Position numbers and translations under genes: made by a program. Under the pieces are notes generated by a model, which saw nothing but the letters and a program-made list of their open reading frames with translations, did not search any database and was not told where the DNA came from. This document shows positions 23,435-32,495 of a stretch of 32,525 bases of DNA, piece by piece. Location: positions 1 to 32,525 of the forward strand of contig NZ_NHYM01000016.1 of assembly GCF_003288815.1 (NCBI RefSeq), given 5' to 3'. Each line of letters begins with the position of its first letter. Position 1 is the stretch's first letter. The stretch comes from Helicobacter sp. 16-1353 (GTDB lineage: Bacteria; Campylobacterota; Campylobacteria; Campylobacterales; Helicobacteraceae).

Positions 23435-24892
23435 TCAAATCCATATATGAGCGACATATTTCACCCACGGAATGCATACGACCAAAAATACTACTAGATA
23501 TATTACACCAAATATAAAGCCCAATCTCCAAAAATCTTTTGCAGCAATATATCCAGAGCCAAACCATATAGGAGATGGTCCTGTGCCATAGGGTGTTAGA
23601 ATACCCATAATCCCTAAAGATAGCATTAGAAATAATGTTAATTGCTGAATATCTATGCCATTTATGCTTTGTGCAATTGTTATAAATAATGCTAATAGTG
23701 CTGTTACATGGGCAGTTGTGCTAGCGAAAAAATAATGTAGAAAAAAGAAAAATATTATCAATCCAATAGTGGCAACCATAGGATTAAAATGTCCTAGATA
23801 CCCACCTACAAGATGGACTATAAATTCTAAGAATCCTACATTTTTCAATCCATCTGCTAGGGTTACAAGTGAGCCAAGCATTAAGAAAATCATCCAAGCA
23901 GGTTTATTTGTCAAAACATCATTCCAAGTTATAATATTTAACAAAACCATAGCAATCATAACTGTTAATGCAACTGTTGTAGCGTGAACCCCAAATGTGT
24001 TTCCACCAATCCAAAATACAAGTGCAAAAATCGCTAATCCAATCATAAGCCATTCTTTTAATGTCATAGGACCGATTTTTTCGAGTTGCTCTTTTGCCCA
24101 AATTGTCGCACTAGGCGAGCCTTTTTCAGTAGGGGGATAAAATATATATGTAAGAAATGGCATAGCTAGAAACAAAATAATACCAGCAGGTAAAAACGAC
24201 ATAAACCACCCAAACCAGCTTATTGGTTCAACTCCTGCCTTAGTCGCTATTTCTACAGCAAGTAGGCTTGATGAAAGTGCTGTTAAAAACATTGAGCTTG
24301 TTAGACAAGTAGCACCCATAGAAACCCAAGCTATGTAACCGCCGATTTTTCGTGGCTCTTTGTCTGGATAGCTCCCCATCATCGGGGGAATCTGGCTTAC
24401 GATAGGATATAGTGTCCCACCTGTTCTAGCGGTATTTGATGGGATAAATGGTGCTAAGACACCATCAGCAATGGCAATAGCATATCCCAATCCAAGCGTA
24501 GTTTTACCAAGCATTTTTACAAGTAATAATGCAATTCGTCTTCCCAATCCGCTTTTTTGATACCCAAGTCCAATCATAAATGCTATAAAAACAAGACAAA
24601 CTGTTGAGTTAGCGAATCCGCTTAATCCCCAAGAGATAGCACTATCAGCCGATATTATTGTTTTTGGGTCATTGCTTCCAATAGGTCCAACCTTGCACCA
24701 AACACAAATGCAAACACCTATAATTCCAATTAAAGAAGATGGAATAATCTCTTGAATGAGCCCCACAACCACGCCTAAGAAAATACTAAAATATAGCCAA
24801 GTTTGAGTGCTTAAACCATCTGGTGTAGGCAAAATAAATACTATAAAACTAACTATTACAGGGAGAAATAATATGAAATATTTTCTAAGCAT
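23435..24892 (-). CDS. DASS-family anion:sodium symporter (dicarboxylate/citrate type)
   Basis: This 485-residue inner-membrane protein with many hydrophobic segments belongs to the divalent anion:Na+ symporter (SLC13-like, CitT/SodiT) family. Diagnostic motifs are PFIPSNTARTGGTLYP in the first half and TPYGTGPSPIWFGSGYI in the second, the two sodium/substrate SNT-like hairpin sites. FASTTAHVTALLALF is also typical. Likely substrates are malate, succinate, 2-oxoglutarate or citrate; the sequence does not decide. The start at 24892 has AAGGAAA upstream. It lies downstream of dcuA in the same direction, pairing two carboxylate transporters. Confidence 0.93.
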   Translation of the reverse strand: MLRKYFILFLPVIVSFIVFILPTPDGLSTQTWLYFSIFLGVVVGLIQEIIPSSLIGIIGVCICVWCKVGPIGSNDPKTIISADSAISWGLSGFANSTVCLVFIAFMIGLGYQKSGLGRRIALLLVKMLGKTTLGLGYAIAIADGVLAPFIPSNTARTGGTLYPIVSQIPPMMGSYPDKEPRKIGGYIAWVSMGATCLTSSMFLTALSSSLLAVEIATKAGVEPISWFGWFMSFLPAGIILFLAMPFLTYIFYPPTEKGSPSATIWAKEQLEKIGPMTLKEWLMIGLAIFALVFWIGGNTFGVHATTVALTVMIAMVLLNIITWNDVLTNKPAWMIFLMLGSLVTLADGLKNVGFLEFIVHLVGGYLGHFNPMVATIGLIIFFFFLHYFFASTTAHVTALLALFITIAQSINGIDIQQLTLFLMLSLGIMGILTPYGTGPSPIWFGSGYIAAKDFWRLGFIFGVIYLVVFLVVCIPWVKYVAHIWI

Positions 24893-25035
24893 TTTATTTC
24901 CTTATATATTTATTTTAATTATATGTATTTTAGAAATATAATCACTAATAAGTAGATTAGAAATAGAATGATTTTATATAAAATGATAAATCTTGTATCA
25001 AATGTAAGCCATTAGAGATTTGATGTGAGATTCTA

Positions 25036-25059
25036 GATACCATCATAAACGATGGTATC
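25036..25059 (-). terminator. Hairpin downstream of dcuA
   Basis: The arms GATACCATC (25036-25044) and GATGGTATC (25051-25059) pair perfectly with a 6-nt loop. The hairpin begins 11 bp after the dcuA stop. A clear U-run is missing, so it may also act as a stabilising 3' end or attenuate read-through into the DASS gene. Confidence 0.5.
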
Positions 25060-25069
25060 ATTAAAATTA

Positions 25070-26446
25070 TTAGATATATCCTGCCACACTTGCAAGAATA
25101 TAGCCAACCACACAAGAGACGAAAACCCCAAGTAATCCCGGAATAATAAAGCTATGATTAATTACAAATTTACCAATTCTAGTAGTGCCTGAGCGGTCAA
25201 ATTGAATAGTAGCCAAATCACTAGGATAAGTAGGAAGTATATAGTATCCATAACAAGCTGGAGCAAATGCTACAATAATGCCCGGTTCAACGCCAATAGC
25301 CAAAGCAATAGGGACAAATGCCGCTAATGCCGCAGCTTGGGAATTTACAAATTTTGAAATCAAAAGTAGCATAATAGCGTAAGTCCAAGGGTGATTTTTA
25401 ACAACTTCACCTAAGGATTCTTTTAACATAGGAGTATGAACGGCAAACATACTATCCACCATCCAAGATATACCAAAAACCGCTACTATCGCAATCATAC
25501 CCGAGCGGAAAATCGCATTTGTCCCAATATCTGCAACCTTACAATTTGTAAACATAACGAGCAATGAGCCAACGATTAACATAAACATTTGTATAGTAGA
25601 AACCATACTCATTGCTTTGCCATCAAAATGTGGTCTAAGAGATGGAAATATCCCAAGAAGTGCAACTACAGCAATCGCCCCTAAGAATATAAACATAGAA
25701 ACCCATTGTAAGTTTGGGAGTTTAACACCTAATAGAGTTTTAGTATCACCATAAACATATTGTTTAAATTCTGGGTCTTTTAGCTTTTCTTGAAATTCCA
25801 TATCTTTATCTAAATCTTTTCCCCTAAACCAGCTATAAATACCAACTACTAAGACCCCAACCAAAGTGGCAGGTATGGTTATCATTAATAGATTTACATA
25901 ACCATCAAAACCTTGTAAATGTTTTACATTAGGAGCTAAAAGCATCGCAGTTAAGGAAACAACAGCAACAGAAACTGGACTTGCTATTATCCCCATTTGT
26001 GATGAAACCGATGCAGCCGCCATAGGTCTCTCTGGACGAATATTATTTTTTATAGCAATATCATAAATGATTGGCATCATTGTATAGACAACATGCCCTG
26101 TTCCACAAAGTATTGTTAAAAAACAAGTAACAAATGGTGCTAGAATCGTTAAAAATTTAGGATTCCTTCTTAAGATTCTCTCAGCAATTTGTAGCATAAC
26201 ATCTAAACCACCACTTGCAAGTAGAGTAGCACTTGCGACAACAACACAAAGTATAGTAAATATAACATCAATTGCGGGTTTCCCGGGTTTTATACCAAAG
26301 AAAAAAGTAAGCACAAATAGACCAACCCCACCTAGCAATCCAAGAACAATACCACCTTTCTTTGCACCATAAAAAAGACAAATTAAGATAATAATAATTT
26401 GAATTGCAAATTGTTTCCCTTCACTTAAACTAGTAAGAAATTCCAT
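25070..26446 (-). CDS. dcuA: Anaerobic C4-dicarboxylate transporter DcuA
   Basis: Dcu proteins exchange or take up fumarate, aspartate, malate and succinate, often for fumarate respiration. The 458-residue protein begins at the ATG at 26446, with GGAGGA just upstream; a TTG 12 bp earlier lies inside that ribosome site and is rejected. About ten or more membrane segments are seen, with family blocks [55 protein letters not shown] and the C-terminal [20 protein letters not shown]. It is followed by a hairpin and the DASS gene. Confidence 0.95.
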   Translation of the reverse strand: MEFLTSLSEGKQFAIQIIIILICLFYGAKKGGIVLGLLGGVGLFVLTFFFGIKPGKPAIDVIFTILCVVVASATLLASGGLDVMLQIAERILRRNPKFLTILAPFVTCFLTILCGTGHVVYTMMPIIYDIAIKNNIRPERPMAAASVSSQMGIIASPVSVAVVSLTAMLLAPNVKHLQGFDGYVNLLMITIPATLVGVLVVGIYSWFRGKDLDKDMEFQEKLKDPEFKQYVYGDTKTLLGVKLPNLQWVSMFIFLGAIAVVALLGIFPSLRPHFDGKAMSMVSTIQMFMLIVGSLLVMFTNCKVADIGTNAIFRSGMIAIVAVFGISWMVDSMFAVHTPMLKESLGEVVKNHPWTYAIMLLLISKFVNSQAAALAAFVPIALAIGVEPGIIVAFAPACYGYYILPTYPSDLATIQFDRSGTTRIGKFVINHSFIIPGLLGVFVSCVVGYILASVAGYI

Positions 26447-26779
26447 TAAATCCTCCAAATATTATTTATTTATTCTTAATTACTAATTTTAACTAGCATA
26501 GTATTTTTATAGTAAATTAATAATAAACGAAAATATTATAAAATAATTTTATAATAAATATTATCCACACATCAGCATAAATTTTATACATTTTTGTTGT
26601 ATAATTAAATCCCACTTACTAGATAGAATCTCCCAATTTTTGTAGTTTCGCAAACCTTATTAGCATTTAAAATCTTGTATAAAATAATGTAAGTTATAGA
26701 TTAAATTTGATAAAAAATGGCAAAATTTTGTATTATTCTATTTCTAAAAATTAAAAAATGGAAATAACCCTAAAGCCAG
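26447..26779. other. AT-rich divergent spacer
   Basis: This 333-bp spacer lies between dcuA (minus) and the DUF3943 gene (plus). It holds no gene I can support. It contains one perfect DnaA-box-like word TTATCCACA (26561-26569) and several TATAAT-like hexamers, none with a convincing partner. Confidence 0.5.
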
Positions 26780-27565
26780 ATGATAAAAATTATTCTAATT
26801 AGTTTCCTATCGTTTAGTTGCATTTTTGCCAATAGCACGCAAGATTTATTGCAAAAAGCAAGTGTTGCTCCTATTTCGCCAAATGCAGATACTATTATTA
26901 TAAATGCCAAGCCAAGCACATATTATGAGCCTACTAGTAAAGGTGGATATTTGGGATTGAGTGTTGGGTTGATTTTCACAGGCTCACTCCTTGCTGCTGG
27001 ACTTCTTTATCTGATGCCAGAGAGTGTTACAAAGTGGAATAAAGCCGAAGCGGGCGACCTTTTTACAAAATGGAAAACAAAAACTAGGAAAGGTCCCGTC
27101 GTAGATAATGATGAATTATGGTTAAACTATATCGCACACCCATATTTTGGGGCATTATTTTATTTACAGCCTAGAACAGCAGGTTTTAGCTGGGAATCTT
27201 CAGTTATGTTTTCATTTTTGGCTTCCACATTTTTTTGGGAATATGGTATTGAGGGATTTGCCGAAGTGCCTAGTTGGCAGGATATTATTATTACTCCAGC
27301 AATTGGGTCGATTTTGGGTGAGGGATTCTATAGATTGATTCGCTACATTCAAATGAATAATAATGAGCTTTTTGGGCAATGGTGGCTAGGAAAAACGATG
27401 ATTTGGATTCTAGACCCGCTTGGAAGCCTAATTTATAGCACGGGATTAGGCGAATTGTTTGGAATCTATAATAAAAATAATCCCAAATCCCCAGAAATCA
27501 TATCAACTCCAATTTTACCAAATGGAAAAGGTGGTGTAAGTCTAAATTTAATTATTAGGTTTTAG
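26780..27565 (+). CDS. DUF3943 envelope protein
   Basis: This 261-residue secreted protein has a signal peptide (residues 1-17, ending CIFAN). A hydrophobic segment follows (GYLGLSVGLIFTGSLLAAG), then the conserved DUF3943 core: NDELWLNYIAHPYFGALFYL, SFLASTFFWEYGIEG, PSWQDIIITPAIGSILGEG. The end NLIIRF has the aromatic last residue of outer-membrane proteins. The function of the family is not known to me. The ribosome site is poor (no clear GGAG before 26780), so the start is less certain. The gene is alone between the dcuA and ribBA transcripts. Confidence 0.82.
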   Translation: MIKIILISFLSFSCIFANSTQDLLQKASVAPISPNADTIIINAKPSTYYEPTSKGGYLGLSVGLIFTGSLLAAGLLYLMPESVTKWNKAEAGDLFTKWKTKTRKGPVVDNDELWLNYIAHPYFGALFYLQPRTAGFSWESSVMFSFLASTFFWEYGIEGFAEVPSWQDIIITPAIGSILGEGFYRLIRYIQMNNNELFGQWWLGKTMIWILDPLGSLIYSTGLGELFGIYNKNNPKSPEIISTPILPNGKGGVSLNLIIRF

Positions 27566-27660
27566 ATTTTCTATTTTATGATGGATTTTATGATGGAATA
27601 GGGATTAATCGCTACTTTATCAAATATTTATCAAACATCTTAAAGAAAATACCATTTACT

Positions 27661-27692
27661 AAGATTCTAGAATCTACACTAGAATCTTTTCT
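27661..27692 (+). terminator. Intrinsic terminator built from AAGATTCTAG arms
   Basis: The arms AAGATTCTAG (27661-27670) and CTAGAATCTT (27679-27688) form a perfect 10-bp stem, followed on the plus strand by TTCTTTTATC. It lies about 95 bp after the DUF3943 gene, and the ribBA stop codon sits in its loop, so it may stop both converging transcripts. Confidence 0.55.
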
Positions 27693-28696
27693 TTTATCTT
27701 TAAATCAAAACCACTCAATGCGACATAATGCCTATTTGTATGTGTTGATAAAAGTGTAAATTCATTAATCTTAAAATATTTGAGAATCTGTGCTCCAATA
27801 CCGAAATTTTTAGATTCCTCATTTGTTGTATTTTTATCTCCATTTATACAAATCAAATATCCACCATTATTTTTTAGAAAATCTATCGATTTTGATAATA
27901 TCTCAAACTCGCCATTTTCAAGCAATTGCAAGGTATTATTAAAAGTGTGAAATTTCACATTATTCGTAATTTTTGGGAATCTATACACAATGTGTTTACC
28001 GCCCAAATGGTCTATAAAAATAAATTTTGTGCAAGATTGCCCAAAGAATTGCACACTTTTTTCTTCGATTTTATGTATTAATTGCTCGTATTGAATCCTA
28101 TAATAAACCAAATCAGAAACATATAGAATCTTTAAATGATGTTTTTTTGCAAAATGCACAACAAAATCATCATTATTACTTGCCATAGTTCCGTCATTTT
28201 TAAGCAACTCACAAATAACTGCAATCGGCTTTAAACCCGCTAATTTACATATATCAACACTTGCTTCTGTATGTCCTGTGCGTGCTAAAACCCCGCCTTT
28301 TTTGGAAATGAGTGGAAAAATATGACCCGGTCTTGCGAAATCACTTGGTTTTGAATTGTCATTGCATATTAATTTAATCGTCATATCGCGTTCAAATGCA
28401 CTAACACCTGTTTTTGCATTTTTGGCATCAACTGAAACGGTAAAAGCTGTTTCGTGATTTGAGCTATTTTTATCTACCATTAATGGAAAATCTAATTTGG
28501 TAGCTATTTCATTAGTAAGCGATACGCATAATACACCTCTTGCCTCCGTTACTAGGAAATTTACCTTATCTGGACTACTAAATTCTCCTGCAAATACTAT
28601 ATCACCTTCGTTTTCTCTTTTCTCATCGTCCATTATTATTATCATTTCGCCATTTTTTATAGCTTTGATTGCTTCTTGGACTCTTTTAGTTTGCAT
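27674..28696 (-). CDS. ribBA: 3,4-dihydroxy-2-butanone 4-phosphate synthase with degenerate GTP cyclohydrolase II-like domain
   Basis: The N-terminal half (about residues 1-200) is the riboflavin-pathway enzyme that makes dihydroxybutanone phosphate from ribulose 5-phosphate. It keeps DDEKRENEGDIVFAGE (23-38) and RTGHTEASVDICKLAGL (from 139). The second half aligns in position with GTP cyclohydrolase II, ending in GIGAQILKYF and LSGFDL. It lacks the zinc cysteines (SECLTGD and RCDCG blocks) and the catalytic region, so cyclohydrolase activity is not expected. I recall the same situation in H. pylori, where a separate ribA exists. The length is 340 residues, and the start at 28696 has AAGGA upstream. 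Confidence 0.93.
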   Translation of the reverse strand: MQTKRVQEAIKAIKNGEMIIIMDDEKRENEGDIVFAGEFSSPDKVNFLVTEARGVLCVSLTNEIATKLDFPLMVDKNSSNHETAFTVSVDAKNAKTGVSAFERDMTIKLICNDNSKPSDFARPGHIFPLISKKGGVLARTGHTEASVDICKLAGLKPIAVICELLKNDGTMASNNDDFVVHFAKKHHLKILYVSDLVYYRIQYEQLIHKIEEKSVQFFGQSCTKFIFIDHLGGKHIVYRFPKITNNVKFHTFNNTLQLLENGEFEILSKSIDFLKNNGGYLICINGDKNTTNEESKNFGIGAQILKYFKINEFTLLSTHTNRHYVALSGFDLKIKEKILV

Positions 28697-28842
28697 AATA
28701 TTCCTTATAGTTTATAATAATTTAAAGTTAATAAATTTTTAAAATCGTAATTATAACCCAAGTAAGATAATTTTATAGAATAAATCATCACTGAAATCTT
28801 TATGTTAAGATTATGATTAGCAAGTCTTTACTTAAAAATAGC

Positions 28843-28871
28843 TTGACAATGTGGGTTAAAATAAATATAAT
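28843..28871 (+). promoter_or_regulatory. Consensus promoter of the tRNA pair
   Basis: TTGACA (28843-28848), a 17-bp spacer and TATAAT (28866-28871) form an exact consensus vegetative promoter, unusual in this phylum where -35 boxes are weak. Transcription would start about 40 bp before tRNA-Gln. Confidence 0.85.
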
Positions 28872-28916
28872 TTCGGTTTTTAATTGCATTTGAAAATCAA
28901 AGATTAATATTTTTGT

Positions 28917-28991
28917 TGGGGCATAGCCAAGTGGTAAGGCAGCTGGTTTTGGTCCAGCCATTCAGAGGTTCGAATCCTTTTGCCCCAGCCA
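28917..28991 (+). tRNA. tRNA-Gln (anticodon TTG)
   Basis: The acceptor stem TGGGGCA pairs with TGCCCCA, and the anticodon stem GCTGG/CCAGC encloses loop TTTTGGT with anticodon TTG. The T-loop GTTCGAATC and an encoded CCA are present. It is first in a two-tRNA unit. Confidence 0.96.
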
Positions 28992-29017
28992 TTTTCTTTT
29001 AGTTTAATAAATATTAT

Positions 29018-29094
<77 letters not shown>

Positions 29095-29346
29095 AATTCC
29101 CCTATCTTACAATCTTATCTTGCAAAATTATAATTTATTATTATTTTTTTATATTTACTTCTTTAAATATCAAATTCTTAAAAGTCTTTATGGAATCCAT
29201 CAATATTCCCGCTTATACCTAATATATTCACCTATATTTACTCTAGCAATAATAGTTATATATTTATATACATATTGTAAATAGTGTGCTAAAGTATTAT
29301 AATTTTATTGCATTTTTATGCTTACAAAATTAAAAGGAATTTATCG

Positions 29347-29922
29347 ATGAGAGTCGCAGTTTTATTTTTTAGTTTGGCGGTATTTATTTTTGGTGCTGAA
29401 TACACCACAAGTGTAAGTTCGCTTTATCAAGAAGGAGACAGTAAGGTTATAGGAAGGTTATTGCCTACTGTTGAAGTTAAGGTATTGGGTAAGGTTCAGG
29501 ATAAAACAAAAGTAGAATTTGAGGGCTACATTCAAGAAGGTTCTCCAAATGCTATATATTTTGCTCCAAATCGAAGAATCTTAGTTGCTGGAATGGTAAA
29601 AACTACGAAATTTGATTACAAAGTATTGGAAACATTAAAAGATGATGGCAAGACTTGGAATAAGATTAGCGTTTCGTTGCTAAGTGATGAAACAGAATTT
29701 ACTAATGATATAAATGGCTTGTATCAAAAGGCACAAAAGATGTATTCAGACAATTGCTCAATTTGCCATGTATTGCATAATACAAAGGAATTTAATGCGA
29801 ATCAATGGCCAAGTATGGTGAATTCTATGCTAAGTAGAACAGCGATTTCTAAAGATGAAAGCTATTTGTTAATACAATATTTGCAAAAAAATGCAAGTAA
29901 TATGCCGTGGCATAAACAATAA
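29347..29922 (+). CDS. Periplasmic mono-haem cytochrome c partner of the molybdenum reductase
   Basis: This 191-residue exported cytochrome starts at the ATG at 29347, with AAAAGGAA about 8 bp upstream; an earlier in-frame start lacks a ribosome site and would lengthen the signal peptide. The signal peptide is residues 1-17 (ending FIFGA). A beta-rich N-terminal region of about 100 residues precedes the haem site CSICH (137-141); the likely axial Met lies in NMPWHK near the end. It is 15 bp upstream of the reductase gene. The layout matches the Cj0265c-Cj0264c pair of C. jejuni, from memory, so it probably passes electrons to the reductase. No membrane quinol oxidase such as TorC is in the window. 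Confidence 0.88.
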   Translation: MRVAVLFFSLAVFIFGAEYTTSVSSLYQEGDSKVIGRLLPTVEVKVLGKVQDKTKVEFEGYIQEGSPNAIYFAPNRRILVAGMVKTTKFDYKVLETLKDDGKTWNKISVSLLSDETEFTNDINGLYQKAQKMYSDNCSICHVLHNTKEFNANQWPSMVNSMLSRTAISKDESYLLIQYLQKNASNMPWHKQ

Positions 29923-29937
29923 CACAAAGGAGAAAAG

Positions 29938-32421
29938 ATGAAAAATACGAAAATTACAAGGCGAGGGTTTTTAAAGGCGAGTGCGTTATTTGCCACACTT
30001 CCACTATTAGATAATGTAACACAGCGAAGCCAACTTCTAGCAAACTCAAATATTAGCTATACGCCAAATCTAGTTCAAAATGGCGAGGTTGTAAGTGCAG
30101 CTCACTGGGGAATGATAAAACACACTATAGAAAATGGCAAGATTATCGCTTCAAATCCTTATTTAGAGGGCAAAACGCCAAATCCACTTCAAAATTACAC
30201 AGCAGATTTGGTTTATACAAACGCTAGAATCCGCTATCCAATGGCTCGAAAAAGCTATATAGAAAATCCGGATAATCCAAAACCAGAGCTTAGGGGTAGA
30301 GATGAATGGGTGAGATTAGACTACGACACAGCGATAAAATTAATCGCATATGAATTAAAGAAAACTAGGCGAGAGAAAGGAGATAGCTCCATTTATGCTG
30401 GAAGTTATGGATGGTATAGCTCTGGGCGAATGCATAACTGCCGAATCTTATTATGGAGATTCCTTGGAATGACAGGCGGATATGTGGGAAGCACGGGGGA
30501 TTACTCCACAGGTGCATCACAGGTGATTATGCCACATGTAACTGGCTCACTAGAAGTTTATGAGCAACAAACCTCGTGGGATACGATTATGCTAGATACC
30601 AAAATCGTAGTTCTTTGGGGTATGAATCCACTTGCAACACTTCGACTTGATTGGGGTGTAACTGATAGCGAGGGGATTGAATATCTTAAGAGATTAAAAG
30701 ATTCTGGAAAGCGAATTATCCACATTGACCCAGTTAAAAATGAAACTGCAGTAGAGTTAAATGCCGAGTGGATTGCTCCAATACCAAATACTGATGTAGC
30801 CTTAATGCTTGGAATCGCCCACACAATGTATAAGAATAATAAATATGATAAAGATTTTATTGAGAATTACACAACAGGATTTGATAAATTCCTAGATTAT
30901 CTACTTGGTAAAAATGACAAAACGCCAAAAGACGCAAAATGGGCTTCAAAAATCACCGGGTTAAATGAAGAAGTGATAACTGAGCTTGCAAATGCATTCT
31001 TTGATAATCGAACTATGTTTATGTCTGGCTGGGGAATGCAAAGGGCTCATCACGGAGAGCAACCGCACTGGATGTTAGTAACACTCGCTTCAATGACAGG
31101 ACAAATCGGGCTTCCGGGCGGAGGATTTGGGCTATCATATCATTATTCCGGTGGTGGTTGCCCTACCGCAAAAGCTCCAATTCTAAGTGGTATGACTGCT
31201 GGAAATGTCGGCGGAGGAGGGTGGCTAGATACTGCCACTAGCGTAAATATCCCAGTTGCTAGAGTAGCAGATATGCTACTTAATCCGGGCAAAATAATTG
31301 ATGATGATGGCAAAAAGATAACTTATCCAGATATTGACTTTGTGTATTGGGTGGGTGGGAATCCATTCGTTCATCACCAAGATACAAATACACTTATAAA
31401 AGCGTGGCGAAAGCCTAGAACTGTTGTAGTTCACGACCCATATTGGACGCCAACTGCTAGAATGGCAGATATTGTAATGCCAGCCACTACAAGCTATGAG
31501 CGAAATGATATTGCAATGGTAGGAGACTACTCAAACGCCTATATGACGCCAATGAAACAGCTTGTAGAGAAAGAATATGAGAGTGCAGATGACTATCAAA
31601 TATTCTATGATTTGGCAAAAGAATTTGGCGTAGGGGAAAAATTTAGCGAGAATAAAAATGAAATGCAATGGATTGAGGAATTTTACAACTCTGCCCTAAA
31701 ACAAGCACAAAATCAAAATATCCCAATGCCAAGTTTCAAAGAATTTTGGGATGCGAATAAGCCACTTAAATTTGAGATTCCATATGAGAATACGGAGTTT
31801 ATAAAGTTTAAGGACTTTAGAGATGACCCTATTTTAAATCCACTTGGAACACCATCTGGGCTAATTGAGATTTACTCAAGCACGATTGAAAAGATGAAAT
31901 ATGACGACTGCCCTCCGCACCCAACTTGGCTAGAGCCGATTGAGTGGCTTGGAATGCAAAATAAACCAGCGGAATTCCACCTAATAAGCTCACACCCAAC
32001 AGATAGGCTTCACTCCCAGCTAAATCAAACAAGCCTAAGGGATAAATACGCCGTAAATGGCAGAGAGCCAGTATGGATAAATCCAAAAGACGCCGATAAA
32101 AAAGGCATAAAAGATGGCGATATTGTGAGAATCTTTAACAAAAGAGGGCAAATTCTTGCCGGAGCTGTATTAACTGAAAATGTCAAAGAGGGCGTTGTAA
32201 AGCTAAGCGAGGGAGCGTGGTATAATCCACAAGGTGGAGCAGATATTGGGGCACTTTGTAAAAATGGCTGTGCGAATGTGCTAACTATAGATATTCCAAC
32301 CTCAAAACTTGCAAATGGCAATATCTCGCATACTGCATTAGTTAATGTGGAAAAATATACAGGTAATGCCGAAGAGGTAGATGTATTCATCCAACCACAA
32401 GGTTACAGAGTAAATATCTAG
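29938..32421 (+). CDS. Tat-exported molybdenum reductase of the TMAO/DMSO/biotin sulfoxide family
   Basis: This 827-residue periplasmic enzyme carries a bis-MGD molybdenum centre. The twin-arginine signal is TRRGFLKASALF (residues 7-18). No N-terminal FeS cysteine motif is present, as in TorA and DorA. SYGW (156-159) supplies the active-site Tyr/Trp. GDYSTGASQVIMPHVTG places the molybdenum ligand Ser at 190, and EVYEQQTSW follows. The C-terminal cofactor-binding domain includes LISSHPTDRLHSQ and VNGREPVWINPKDA. The start follows AAAGGAGA. The substrate is most likely TMAO or DMSO, giving anaerobic respiration with the cytochrome encoded just upstream. TorA, BisC and DorA cannot be separated from sequence alone. 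Confidence 0.93.
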   Translation: MKNTKITRRGFLKASALFATLPLLDNVTQRSQLLANSNISYTPNLVQNGEVVSAAHWGMIKHTIENGKIIASNPYLEGKTPNPLQNYTADLVYTNARIRYPMARKSYIENPDNPKPELRGRDEWVRLDYDTAIKLIAYELKKTRREKGDSSIYAGSYGWYSSGRMHNCRILLWRFLGMTGGYVGSTGDYSTGASQVIMPHVTGSLEVYEQQTSWDTIMLDTKIVVLWGMNPLATLRLDWGVTDSEGIEYLKRLKDSGKRIIHIDPVKNETAVELNAEWIAPIPNTDVALMLGIAHTMYKNNKYDKDFIENYTTGFDKFLDYLLGKNDKTPKDAKWASKITGLNEEVITELANAFFDNRTMFMSGWGMQRAHHGEQPHWMLVTLASMTGQIGLPGGGFGLSYHYSGGGCPTAKAPILSGMTAGNVGGGGWLDTATSVNIPVARVADMLLNPGKIIDDDGKKITYPDIDFVYWVGGNPFVHHQDTNTLIKAWRKPRTVVVHDPYWTPTARMADIVMPATTSYERNDIAMVGDYSNAYMTPMKQLVEKEYESADDYQIFYDLAKEFGVGEKFSENKNEMQWIEEFYNSALKQAQNQNIPMPSFKEFWDANKPLKFEIPYENTEFIKFKDFRDDPILNPLGTPSGLIEIYSSTIEKMKYDDCPPHPTWLEPIEWLGMQNKPAEFHLISSHPTDRLHSQLNQTSLRDKYAVNGREPVWINPKDADKKGIKDGDIVRIFNKRGQILAGAVLTENVKEGVVKLSEGAWYNPQGGADIGALCKNGCANVLTIDIPTSKLANGNISHTALVNVEKYTGNAEEVDVFIQPQGYRVNI

Positions 32422-32432
32422 CTTCAATTCTA

Positions 32433-32448
32433 GAATCTCCCAAGATTC
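32433..32448 (+). terminator. Weak GAATCT/AGATTC hairpin after the reductase gene
   Basis: GAATCT (32433-32438) and AGATTC (32443-32448) pair around a 4-nt loop, 12 bp after the stop. No U-run follows, so the call is tentative. Confidence 0.25.
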
Positions 32449-32472
32449 CAAACTCTCTAGCGATTCAGTTCA

Positions 32473-32495
32473 AGGGGGACAAGGGGGCTTGAATG
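32473..32495. repeat. C/G-tract dispersed repeat at the window end
   Basis: Two G-runs separated by ACAA, then CTTGAATG, match the reverse complement of 1412-1434 apart from one base in a run. The following DNA (CTTATCCCCC at about 32510) matches positions 1-10. The window is thus bordered by related noncoding repeats. Confidence 0.7.

Noticed and set aside
26561-26569. Replication origin
   Set aside because: A single DnaA box without a cluster, dnaA gene or dnaN neighbour is not enough.
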